DNA of 64,000 bases, taken from Cherax quadricarinatus. Lineage: Eukaryota > Arthropoda > Malacostraca > Decapoda > Parastacidae. Position 1 is the first letter of the stretch; every line of letters begins with the position of its first letter. The position numbers and the translations under genes were made by a program. The notes under the pieces were generated by a model. The model was not told where the DNA came from. It did no database searches and saw only the letters and a program-made list of their open reading frames with translations. Of the stretch, positions 43,788 through 53,892 are shown piece after piece. The DNA lies in assembly GCF_038502225.1 (NCBI RefSeq), contig NC_091298.1:41254080-41318079 (forward strand), in the 5' to 3' direction.

Positions 43788-45716
43788 TTATCTTTCTAAA
43801 TGAGATTGCCAGTCATCACTAAAAACCACCAGGTCTTCCAAGTATGCCTCTACACCTTCTAAGGGTTGGACTAAAATGTTCATAATTCTCTGGAAAGTGG
43901 AGGCGGCGTTACACAAGCCGAAAGGCATAACCTTATACGTAAATAGTCCGTTCTTAACTACGAACCCGGAAATCTCTCGGGCCCTAGGAGTTAACGGTAC
44001 CTGGTAATACCCTCTCAATAAGTCTAATCTGGTCACAAAGTTGGCACCGGCCACAGCATCTATTAAATCATCAATCCTGGGTAATGGAAAACTATCTGGT
44101 TTGGTGACTGAATTTACTTTACGATAATCCGTGCATAGGCGTACGGTACCATCGGGTTTTGGGACCAATAAACATGGAGAGGCACAAGGTGTCCAACTGG
44201 GTTCTATCAAATTATATTCCAGTAATGTGTCTATCTCCTGCTGAATTAATTCTTGCTTAGCAGGGGAGACCCGGTAAGGGGATTGCTTTATTGGACTATC
44301 TTCTAACAATTCAATATCGTGAAAACCCAAGGTACAAGGAATAGGGATATCTTGGAAGATGGAGTTATATTTAGTGATTAACTCTTTTATTTGAGATTTT
44401 TGAGGGGTAGAAAGAACTTCTAGGAAAAGGTCTAGTTGTTTCAAAACTTCTGAATTATGTAGTCGAAATTCTCTTACTTCTCTTACAGTATCATTCCTAA
44501 TTTCTGTGGATGTAGGTTGAATAGAGGTGATATTAGTAGGGAGAAGGTTAGACTCGTACTTCTTTAAGTTATCTATGTGATACCTCTTAATTTTCTTACG
44601 ACGTCCTGGTTCACGGACCAGATAATTCACCTCATTTTCTTTGTCTACTATCTCATACGGCCCCAAATATCGAGGTATTAAAGAATGTCCTGGAATTAAG
44701 TTTTTAACTAACACTAATTCATTTGGAGAGAATGAACGTGATTTAGCTTTTTGGTCGTACGATTTCTTCATTTTGGCTTGAGCTTCTGTCAGATTCACGG
44801 CAGCTAAGCTTTTTAATTTGGAGAGATGTTCTTTCCAAAGCAGAGGACTGGGATGAAGAGGTCCTCTCTTCCCTATCCAACAATCTCGTAATATGGCTAG
44901 GGGTCCTCGTACCTGATGTCCAAAAGTCAAGTCAAATGGAGAGTATTTAGTACTTTCCTGTTCAGCTTCACGGAGGGCGAAGAGAAGAAAGGGTAAATCT
45001 TCGTCCCATTCACGAGAATATTGCTCACAGTAAGCACGTAAAGCAGATTTAAGGGTTTGGTGGAATCTTTCTAGCACTCCTTGTGACTGGGGATGATATG
45101 CTGTAGAGAGGATCTGTCTTACTCCTAATCGAGACATAGCCTCTTTAAAAACCTTCGACGTAAAATTAGAATCTTGGTCAGACTGAATTTCCCGAGGTAT
45201 GTCTACTTGTGCAAAGAAGCGTATTAAAGCTCTTACTATATTTCTGGAATTAATTTTGGACATTGGGATAGCGTCAGGATACCGCGTTGCCATATCTATG
45301 ATAGTGAAGATGTACTGGTTACCCCTTTTTGTGCGGGGCAACGGTCCTACACAATCAATAACTAATCTTTCAAAAGGCTCTTCAGGACATTTTATTGGAA
45401 GTAAAGGGGCAGACGCGGGGTTGTGCGCCGTTTTGCCTATTATTTGACAAACGTGGCACTTCCGTAGTTTGTCAGCAATATAAGTCCTCATCTGAGGCCA
45501 AAAAAAATATTTCCTAATCTTTTTCTCGGTCTTACGGGATCCTAAATGACCTCCCAGTGGATTATCATGTGCTAGTTCAAATACCATATTACGCAAGGAC
45601 GATGGCACCACTAACAAGTTTCCCTTTGAACTCGAGTCATTATCATTATTTCTCTTCCAAAGAAAACCGTCTTCATCTAAAAGGTAACCTTCCTCTTTAT
45701 CCTTATTGGTTAAACT
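43788..45716 (-). CDS. LTR element 2 integrase-reverse transcriptase, single frame
   Basis: Open frame of at least 609 codons (45617-43788), readable back to about 45716. Order along the protein: HDNPLGGHLGSRKTEKKIRK and CHVCQI (HHCC); RLVIDCVGPLPR (D), REIQSDQDSNFTS (D), YHPQSQGVLERFHQTLK (E); then LGPYEIVDKE (GPY/F), IKRYHIDNLKKYE. A linker (VLSTPQKSQIKELITKYNSI) leads to RT: IKQSPYRVSPAKQELI, ASPCLLVPKPDGTVRLCTDY, RLDLLRGYYQVPLT and KVMPFGLCNAASTFQRIM. The YxDD block reads YLEDLVVFS (Asp to Glu). IN-before-RT within one frame proves the order is not from nested copies. Confidence 0.9.
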   Translation of the reverse strand, partial: SLTNKDKEEGYLLDEDGFLWKRNNDNDSSSKGNLLVVPSSLRNMVFELAHDNPLGGHLGSRKTEKKIRKYFFWPQMRTYIADKLRKCHVCQIIGKTAHNPASAPLLPIKCPEEPFERLVIDCVGPLPRTKRGNQYIFTIIDMATRYPDAIPMSKINSRNIVRALIRFFAQVDIPREIQSDQDSNFTSKVFKEAMSRLGVRQILSTAYHPQSQGVLERFHQTLKSALRAYCEQYSREWDEDLPFLLFALREAEQESTKYSPFDLTFGHQVRGPLAILRDCWIGKRGPLHPSPLLWKEHLSKLKSLAAVNLTEAQAKMKKSYDQKAKSRSFSPNELVLVKNLIPGHSLIPRYLGPYEIVDKENEVNYLVREPGRRKKIKRYHIDNLKKYESNLLPTNITSIQPTSTEIRNDTVREVREFRLHNSEVLKQLDLFLEVLSTPQKSQIKELITKYNSIFQDIPIPCTLGFHDIELLEDSPIKQSPYRVSPAKQELIQQEIDTLLEYNLIEPSWTPCASPCLLVPKPDGTVRLCTDYRKVNSVTKPDSFPLPRIDDLIDAVAGANFVTRLDLLRGYYQVPLTPRAREISGFVVKNGLFTYKVMPFGLCNAASTFQRIMNILVQPLEGVEAYLEDLVVFSDDWQSHLER

Positions 45717-45717
45717 T

Positions 45718-46371
45718 TTATCGTCCTTTAGAGCTAAAAGAAATTCTTATTTTATTACATGTTCTAGCTAGGTCCGCAGGGACTGGTAAAACATTCTTAG
45801 TGTCACCTGTGGGTCTGGAGTGAATTGCTTCGCTAAACAGGAAGTTAAAACCTAATTCATCGGATATTTCTAATGACTGTTGAATATCCACATTTTTAGA
45901 GTTTTTAGCCATGGCTCGGGTGATCACATTAAGGGGAAATAAATCTAGCCCTGCCTCAGAAGCTTCTAATGCATAATTTATATCACAAGGATTATCTAAA
46001 ACCAGAGGCTCTTTGGGTATCTCCAATTTATCAATTTCGTTCCCGATTAATAGATCTACGCCGGCAATGGGGAAAGGTTTATCTGAAAGTCCCACATTGA
46101 TCCAGCCTACATATCCAGGCAGTTCTACATAAATCCTTATTATAGGGACCTTTATTATTGTGCCTCCGTAAGCCTCTAATAATACGTCCAGCCGGGGTTC
46201 GTTACTAGTAGGTAACTTTACCAGGTTTGATCTTAACAAAGAGAGATAGCTGCCAGTATCTCTAAAGGTCGTGATGTTTACTAACCTGTCTTTACAGAGT
46301 CCGAACTTTCCCTTGGAAAAGTAGGGTTCCATAGCTGCTCGGACCTTCTCTTCTGAAGTACTATCGTGGTT
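45718..46371 (-). CDS. LTR element 2 protease region
   Basis: About 205 codons. DTGSYLSLLRSNLVKLP after LVNITTFR carries the DTG active site; GVDLLIGNEIDKL fits the flap-distal part (LLIG). The remainder, ITRAMAKNSKNVDIQQS, is linker to integrase, which is in another phase. On its 5' side the frame meets an inserted LINE fragment at 46371, and the gag nucleocapsid with its zinc knuckle is absent. Confidence 0.8.
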   Translation of the reverse strand, partial: NHDSTSEEKVRAAMEPYFSKGKFGLCKDRLVNITTFRDTGSYLSLLRSNLVKLPTSNEPRLDVLLEAYGGTIIKVPIIRIYVELPGYVGWINVGLSDKPFPIAGVDLLIGNEIDKLEIPKEPLVLDNPCDINYALEASEAGLDLFPLNVITRAMAKNSKNVDIQQSLEISDELGFNFLFSEAIHSRPTGDTKNVLPVPADLARTCNKIRISFSSKGR

Positions 46372-46556
46372 TACCTGGAGTTTACCTGGAGAGAGTTTCG
46401 GGGGTCAACGCCCCCGCGGCCCGGTCTGTGACCAGGCCTCCTGGTGGATCAGCCCCTGATCAACCAGGCTGTTGCTGCTGGCTGCACGCAAACCAACGTA
46501 CGAGCCACAGCCCGGCTGATCAGGAACTGACTTTAGGTGCTTGTCCAGTGCTGTTA
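46372..46556 (-). mobile_element. 3'-terminal LINE fragment inserted in gag of LTR element 2
   Basis: Plus strand starts GGTTTACCTGGAGTTTACCT and continues GGTCAACGCCCCCGCGGCCC, GGATCAGCCCCTGATCAACC. On the minus strand it encodes an ORF2 C-terminus-like ALDKHLKSVPDQPG and AASSNSLVDQGLIHQEAW. The doubled TTTACCTGGAG would be the 11-bp tail repeat of a LINE in minus orientation. The same end occurs at 63900-64000. From recollection this is a very common decapod repeat. Confidence 0.7.
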
Positions 46557-47355
46557 TGGTTTGAGCTTTTCCTATTAAAGATGAATGTATTAAAGCAGCC
46601 CAATATTTAGTAGGCCATTGCATCACCTTCGCCTGATTTTCGAATGCCTCAAAAAATTAATCTAAATTATCCTCAGTAAATTTAGGCATTAAAGAGGCTG
46701 CTTTACTAAGGTCGAAAGAAGGGATTGTATACGTATTACTCTATTCTTTTTTTTCTCAGTTCTTCCCGTTCATAAAGCAAAGATTCGCGTTCAAAAATCT
46801 CCCTTTTTAGTTTTCTCTGGGCTTCTACAAAGGAGGTTTGAAGCGATAAAATACGTTCTAGACGTTCGAAATTCTCCTTCGATTGAATAGTAGTCAGGAG
46901 AGCTAAAGAGATTTGAAGTGGTACGTTTTCATCATCCACTACGACTTTCTCTTGTTCCATTTCTAAAACCTCTGTAAAGGGTTTACCTGGAACTGTTCCC
47001 TTAGCCTGATGGAGTTCTGTTCCCCATATAGTCCTTGGAGATGGAATTGGAGTCGTTGTAGCAGCGTCGTCTTTCCGAGTATCGGGAAGTTGATGTCCGT
47101 CGTCTCCAGTAGGGGTTGTTGGCGTCGTAGTTCCAGCCTCGGGTGTCTGTAGTAAAGAATTCAAAAAAGAAGGAATATCTGCTTCTCCATTCTCAGTCTC
47201 TGGATCCTGCTCATCTGGAAAAAGGACATTCTGACTGTCTGGGCAGTAAAATGCCTGTCGTATTTTATGCCCAAGCTTCGTGCTAATTGCCAACAAGATT
47301 GAATCTTCAAATTCTGTAATCTCTCCCTTGTTATATCTTCAAACCTCTCTGCCAT
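46557..47355 (-). pseudogene. LTR element 2 gag, frameshifted and truncated
   Basis: Starts MAERFEDITRERLQNLKIQS at 47355 and changes frame near 47290. A Thr/Pro-rich stretch (GTTTPTTPTGDDGHQLP) and a helix (SKENFERLERILSLQTSFVE) precede a stop near 46736. The capsid then reads YTIPSFDLSKAASLMPKFTE, FFEAFENQAKVMQWP and YWAALIHSSLIGKAQT, ending at the LINE insertion. LIGKAQ is a familiar gypsy capsid motif. The rest of capsid and the CCHC are gone. Confidence 0.8.
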
Positions 47356-47412
47356 TTATATTTTCATTTTAAACTAAATTCAATGTTATGCTCCCGGACA
47401 CAGGCCCCCACT

Positions 47413-48081
47413 TTTTACACTCCAAGGGTTGTAGCCACTCAGTTTCTTTCTGGTTAGAGCATAACTTTGGACAGAGAGGTTGGGGTAATAATAGTAATCC
47501 TCCGTAAATCTAATTTTAATGTAGTATATTTGATACAACAAAAAGCCAAAAATAATATTATACGAATTATCGTATATAAGTTAAGGATGTTTGTTTGTTC
47601 TATATAGTCCAAAATATATAAGGCTTTTATAACACATGATTAGGAGGAGATCCTAGATATAACATATGTACAGAGATTACTTTAGTGGCTAAAGTCTTAT
47701 TTCCTAATTGGAAGCAGTCAGAATAAAACAGAATATGTCCAGGCCGGATAATCAACCTTGGCCAGTTACCAGAGACGAGTAGGAGTGTTCTCGTTGGCTG
47801 CTACTTCTTCACTCCTCGTCCCTCAACCTTGAGTATACAGGTCAGGTGGGTCACGTGACTCACCAACACTCAGTAGAGTAGTTGACCAAAAAAGGGGGTG
47901 AAAGGGGGGGAAGGGGGGGGGGGGGGGGGGGGGGAAAGGGGGGAAAGGGGGGAAAGGGGGGAAAGGGGGGAAAGGGGGGAAAGGGGGGGGTAACCACTGA
48001 ACACCACAGATTAACTATACACCAGTACACCGGGCGGAAGGCATGTTACTATACCTTCAATTAAACTTATCATACATGACA
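47413..48081 (-). repeat. LTR element 2, 5' LTR (outer boundary tentative)
   Basis: The first 280 bp equal 36584-36863 by eye. The outer end is put at CATACATGACA (48081) to give a TG start on the minus strand, but the corresponding part of the 3' LTR is not cleanly recognisable, so this boundary is uncertain. It contains a 100-bp G-rich run at 47894-47990 (GGGGGGAAA units). Just inside (47385-47412), AGTGGGGGCCTGTGTCC on the minus strand may be the primer-binding site. Confidence 0.65.
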
Positions 48082-48094
48082 ATCAGCACTGCTT

Positions 48095-49540
48095 CATTGT
48101 CCTCATCGCTCCCGGGCCGTGAGGGCGTGCTGCGCAGAAAGCTCCTGCTTGAGTTTGTTATTGCGCAGTTTACCTGACTGAGCTGCCCCTAGGGTTGGTT
48201 GGTGGAAACTTTATTTTCTCCAATATGGCGCTGAATAGCAGAAGACGAATCAATACTGTCTGCATTGAGATGATCCGTGGGGCTGTCACGGGAACCAACA
48301 TGGACTTATTGCTACCAACGATCATACGCGATACCTATGGTATAGCAAATGAGGAGATAAGTGGTGTTTCCCTCAATGGAACGACGAGAATCTTCGTTAA
48401 AATGACGTCTGCACGAGTCTACGAGGCGGTGGTCGACAAATATCAGGAGACCACCATACCAGTTAATACAGCAGTGTCGGTGCGACTCCATGATGTATCT
48501 CGACACTACACTTGGGTTAAAATCAGGAACGTGCCTTTTAAGGCGACTGATTTTGATATTAACAGTGAACTGAGTACTTATGGGACGGTTCACGTAGCCA
48601 CAGTGGGGAGATGGGCAACTGGACCGTATGCAGGTATGCTGGAAGGTGCATATACTGTTAAATTGACTCTACGACACCCTTTTCCTTCATATGTTGTGTT
48701 GAAGGAATTACGGACTCAAGTCTATGAACGTATGCGGGGCAACGACGTACGTGTCGGCTATGTGGGTCATATGACCACATCGCGGCGCAGTGTGGGAAAC
48801 GAAGTGGGTACCCGGCGCAACAGCAACGGCAACGGCAGCCGGTGAGCGAGGCAGGCGACGAGCGAGAACAGCCTCTTGCTACGCCGCCTCAGCAACGGTT
48901 GTCATGGAGTGAGGAGGTGGAAAAAGCAAAGGAGCTCGAATCGCCAGTTGTAACGCTACAAGGAGAATCTCCGTCTTTGGACATACATCAGGGTTTCGAG
49001 GAGAAACTACCTCAGATATGGGTGAAGAAGAGGCGGCGTCTTTGGTAAAGTCATTGGATGTCTTGTTAGACGAATCGGTCATAGATCATGTGGGAGACCC
49101 AGGCTTAGTTCTGGGGACGGCTGAGAATGATGGTATGGCAGGAGATGACGGTTTGTCGACGATAGAGACTAATGGACTGAAGGTGCATGCAGTAGAGGTG
49201 GAGGTGCATCAGGACGGTGCTTCAGATATCCAAATGCAGGTGGAGGGCGGGACACGAAAGAGGACTGCAGCATCATCGGATTCTGATGATGTGCTCACTC
49301 CTGCCCAACGCCCTGGGAAAAAGTCTTGGGTGGAGGTACAGAAGAAAGGGAACGGTGAACCCAAGGATTAAAGGATTGCAAAGGTGATACCCAACAGAGG
49401 GGGGAGGGACAAAGGTGTTGCAAAACGAACTGGGGTAAAGTCGATGCCGGGGACAAAAGGAAAACCCATTTGTTGAATTCAAGTGTTTTACTATAAATAT
49501 TAACGGGTTGAGAGCTGAGAGGAAGCTTAAGATGGAGGGA
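48095..49540 (+). pseudogene. Decayed second L1/Tx1-type LINE: ORF1 and start of ORF2
   Basis: 5' UTR homology begins at CATTGTCCTCATCGCTC, as at 36864. ORF1 from ATG at 48225 (MALNSRRRINTVCIEMIRGA) follows the protein at 36994 with roughly half the residues alike (IIRDTYGI, SRHYTWVKIRNVPFKA, YGTVHVATVGRW). A one-base loss near 48720 moves the zinc knuckle (CRLCGSYDHIAAQC) out of frame, and another shift near 49020 returns to DSDDVLTPAQRPGK. ORF1 ends at 49371. ORF2 begins weakly (CFTINING...) and homology stops near 49540. It is diverged enough to be a separate subfamily. Confidence 0.8.
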
Positions 49541-50174
49541 TCTGTGGGAGTAGAGATATAGTAGTGGAAAGATCGTGGGGGAAAGGTGCATCCACTCGCA
49601 TTTCAACAACTGTCACATATGGAATAGTTAATGGTTGCCAGAGATTATTAGAAAGGGGAAAGAATGAACGGACAACAGGTTAGCAGAGATTATTAAAAAG
49701 GAGAAAGAGTGAAGGGACAACAGTTTCGCAGAGATTATTAGCCCCATCCCTTCAAGTGACTAGCTTGCTAGTTCCCTCCTCTCCACCCCAACATTTCCAC
49801 TGGCCCAAACACAAACACACTACTTACACTGCTATCCTTTTGCCTTTCCTGTCCTCTTCTTTTTCGGCAACTTCGCCTCTGGCGATTTAAAACAAGGCAA
49901 GGTATTTTAAACTCGGGTCGATCATTGCCTTGGGCCCTATCCCCCCTCACTCCTCGAGGGTAGGCTACCTTAGGGGCTGACCTTCATAAGTCAGCTGAAA
50001 TGGAATGTTTAGGAATGACACATAGGAAAGTTCTTTTTCCAGCAAATCTTATGTATCAGCTGTACCTTACTGAACATCATGTCGAACATAAGAGTATGAA
50101 TTCGCGTCAAGGACAACCCGAAATCCAAGAGGGAAATACTTGCATGCATTTGTACCAACTCTACTGTTGCACCA
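49541..50174 (+). other. Probable 5' flank/UTR of Jockey-like gag
   Basis: Three spaced copies of GCAGAGATTATTA-like sequence (about 49638, 49684, 49728), then C/T-rich DNA. No supported gene; the short open stretch at 50000-50200 has no recognisable domain. Confidence 0.4.
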
Positions 50175-51324
50175 GTGAATATGTTCCAAACTCACTCTGA
50201 TGCAGTACTTCTACTCTCCTCTGAAGATGAGCTGCTCCAACTACTGAAGCATGATGTTCCTGAGAAATTAAGTAATCTGGGTATTATCCCCATTCCACCT
50301 GACAGTTACCAGGCACAACGTACTGTTTATGTGGCAAGAATCAACAATTTCAAGAGAGAATGCACTGCTGAGGAACTTGTTGATGAAATTAATCAAGACA
50401 ATTCTGAGTTCAAGGTTCTTAAAGAATATAAATTTACCAAAAGTTGCAGTTCACAGCAAACACTAAATTTAATCCTTGAAACACTGGAAGAAGCCAAAAT
50501 CATAAGTCAGCATGGTATAAAATGCTCTGGAACCAGGTGTACACCACACCAAATATCCATGGAAAGGTGTGTCAGTGTCACACAACGTTTCAATTGTTAT
50601 GTGTTTGGTCATAACACAAATAAAAGCAGCAGCCAAAAAACAATTTGCAGTGTTTGTTCTCGTGAACATATTTTCAGGAACTGCACCAACAGATACAACC
50701 CCAAATGTGCCCTTTGTAATGGGAAACATCATGCTGTCTCTCCTAACAGCCCTGTTAGGAAATCTGCTATACAGCGAATTCTTGATGCTAAAAAAGAAAC
50801 AAACACTAAGAGAACCACTCCCCAAGCACCTCCAACAGTGTCCCAGGTTTCGCTCCCTAATCTACCTGGATCTGGTGTGACTCCTACTGCCACCGTTGTC
50901 AATTCCAATGATTGGACTTCTGTCCCTCCTGCAGCGCCCCACCATAACCCTAACCCCAATATACACCAAGCACCAGGACCATCATCAATCCCTATGTCTT
51001 CCGGGTCCTCAGAGGCAGATGTTATGAGAGGTACAGTTTATGTTTGCAAGGAAATGGCAGGTAGAAATGTTAAACTCTGCTCCTGTTTTAAATAATTTAT
51101 TAGTAGCTAATGGAGTTAAGCCCTTCATTATCCCACATAATGTGAACTTAATTATAAACCAGTCCCCTCAGTACTCGAAGTATGTGCCCTCCTCCATAAC
51201 CACACCTGCTCAAAATTCATCACACAACCAACGCCCAGCCGTAATGAAAAACCCAGTTGCAACAACAACTCCGACCAATGCGTCAATACCTGCCCCTGAA
51301 CTTGTGCCAGACAATGATGCATAA
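50175..51324 (+). pseudogene. Jockey-like LINE ORF1 (gag with degenerate zinc knuckles)
   Basis: 306 open codons then a frame change near 51060 into 51040-51324. The middle holds TVYVARINNFKRECTAEELV (RRM-like) and a cysteine array: FNCYVFGHNTN, CSVCSREHIFRNCTN and CALCNGKHHAVSPNSPVRK. CSVCSREHIFRNC and CALCNGKHHA are good knuckles of the PRE/C2HC gag type, but the first and last have lost Cys (R, S substitutions). A Pro/Thr/Asn-rich tail follows. No matching endonuclease or RT is found before 52000, so it is a 5' fragment. ETFYVQFMETSFITYQLL near 51690 may be its C-terminal end. Confidence 0.75.
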
Positions 51325-51959
51325 TCTACTGCTACTGAAGCTGACCCAAAAGTACAAATAGTTTCCAAAGATACTCCAAGTGGACTTAAACATTTTCACA
51401 TGGAGATCCCACTGTCTCCTATAGTAAGTGTTGTGAATGTTACTTGAAACTGGGAATGTCACGCCTCAGTTGTTAGATGATGAAACTGAAACATCAGTTA
51501 ATGTCACCAGCAGTAGTGAGTAAGAGGATACAGTCAGTACACAGACAACCACTCAGAACTACAATCCTTTCCTTGATGAGTCGAGTAGGGAGAGCTCGCA
51601 CTCAAGTTCCAGCTATAATCTCAGACACCAACTCCCTGTACGCAGCAAAAACACAAACTTTAAGATGTAGATGAATGGGTACCACCGGAAACCTTTTATG
51701 TCCAGTTTATGGAGACTTCCTTTATAACTTATCAACTATTACATTTAACCACATAACATCAGCAAATCTACTATGGCAGGACACCACCTTCGTAGCAGCT
51801 GAGTTGGCCAGTATCTCCAGGCAGTAATCGACTTGTATCAATCACCTTGCTATCGTCATTTCTAGCCAACGTCCTGAAATTGCAAAAAAGGGCAATTGCA
51901 AATAGTATATTCCTTGCCAACTCAGAGTCATGCAGTTATACATCTGGTATAACTGAAAC

Positions 51960-53540
51960 TGATGGGTAAGTGTTATACCTCTGTCAACGAAAATGATTTC
52001 ATTAATGACATTACACACACATGCATATATTTAAAATGCACCAAAGTGTATGGGCCACTTTTCTTCATTATCCCTCTAACTTTCCCCACCTTCTTCCTGC
52101 CCCAACTTACCAAAGCTCTGGTCATACAAGTCAAGTTGGTATTAGTTCTTGAACCTAACAGTCTAATAACTGCTACAATATATTGTAGTTGATAGTTCTT
52201 AAACCTAACATGCTAAGAACTGAAATTATGGCTAACTAGCAAACAAATGCTGTTATTGAAGTTAATAAGTCTTGAGCTTATTAATCTAACAACTGCTAAA
52301 ATTAATAACTAATAACTATTTTGGTATTAGCAACGAAAATATTTATAACTGACATATTTATATATATTATAATTATTTTATTGATAAAATATTTAAATTT
52401 CATTTTAAATGATTAATTAAAGTCAATATACTGTATATGGAGCATTGCAAACCAAACCAACAATGAAAAGTTTAATTAAACTGACGATATTTCTGCAATT
52501 TTTTCGAACATTATCACGTAGCAAGTAAGAAATGGAAAGAAAATCATGAGTCAGTTCAAGGCAATTGAAATGAGGATTATTAAACCATCTGACAATACTA
52601 GGAGAACCCAGCGTCTGCACTAATAAAGTCGAGGATAAAAATTATGTGACAGTTTGTATAACAGTTGATTAAAAACAAAGACAACTATCAAGGGATAGGA
52701 AGAGATTAATATTTGGAACAGTAGGAACTGGAACAGATATTAGCCGATACTTAACAGAAAATTATTCATTATATATTCATGATGAATTGCTGAGCTTGTA
52801 AGAATTATACAGTCACTGGGGAATCTGGAAGAATTACTTTTGATACCAAGAAGCTGAGGACAAGGAGTCTTTCTGGAGCATCAAAGAATCCTTCATGAAG
52901 AAACATGACAGAAAGGACTGTTGTTAGGTTAGACTATGTTAGGTAAGGTTTTGTCAGGAAACAGGACAAGTGTTTCCTGACGTAGGTATTAGTCATGTGA
53001 TGACCGGCTGGCTAACCGGTCGCCTTGTTCGTGTCTGCTTTGCGATTAATTTCTTGTTAATCTTATGGCAAGCCTAGCGGCCATTTTCATCAGTGTATTG
53101 AAGGAAAGCAATTAAAAAAAACGCTTGATGTATCGGTTGCAGAAGTATTATGTAGTTACAGTGGAAGTTCACTATTTTGATAAAAGGCAGACTTCATTCC
53201 GCTCATTCAAGAATAAAGGTGAAGGAAATCAGATTCCTTACTTCCTTTCCTTGAGGATCACATCCGCCCTTTTATAGCAATGAATATCGTATGGATGTAA
53301 TGCTATCAAAATACGTTATCATAAATCCTGAGTAGCGACACAAAATCTCAGTAAATGCAAACCATTGTCACAGACATCGTTATTGAGGAGCTATTCACTC
53401 CAGGTATAGATCATGTCCATTCCAGAGTCTTCTGGTACGTTCACTGGTCGAGTCTTAATAACATGTCTTGTACCCGTACATCCATATTATTGAACTAATT
53501 ATTTCACCACTTCGTGTCATATTTTATATATTCTGCTTTT
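51960..53540. other. AT-rich DNA without recognised features
   Basis: I find no convincing frame, transposon end or RNA gene. A GGTTAGACTATGTTAGGTAAGG stretch at 52925 and short AT-rich imperfect repeats of a TAATAACTGCTA type at 52150-52320 are the only patterns. Confidence 0.5.
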
Positions 53541-53756
<216 letters not shown>

Positions 53757-53892
53757 CTATTCCCAAATTAGAGCAGCTAAACATATATACGGAATTATAT
53801 ATGAACTTAAATATTCTCTGTAGAGTTGTTACTCTTGAATTATGTAAAAATCTTCATTTGCAAAAAGCATCTGTAGTGAACTTGGTGATTTA

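Noticed and set aside
47882..48064. Gly/Lys-rich frame
   Set aside because: Translation of a G-run repeat.
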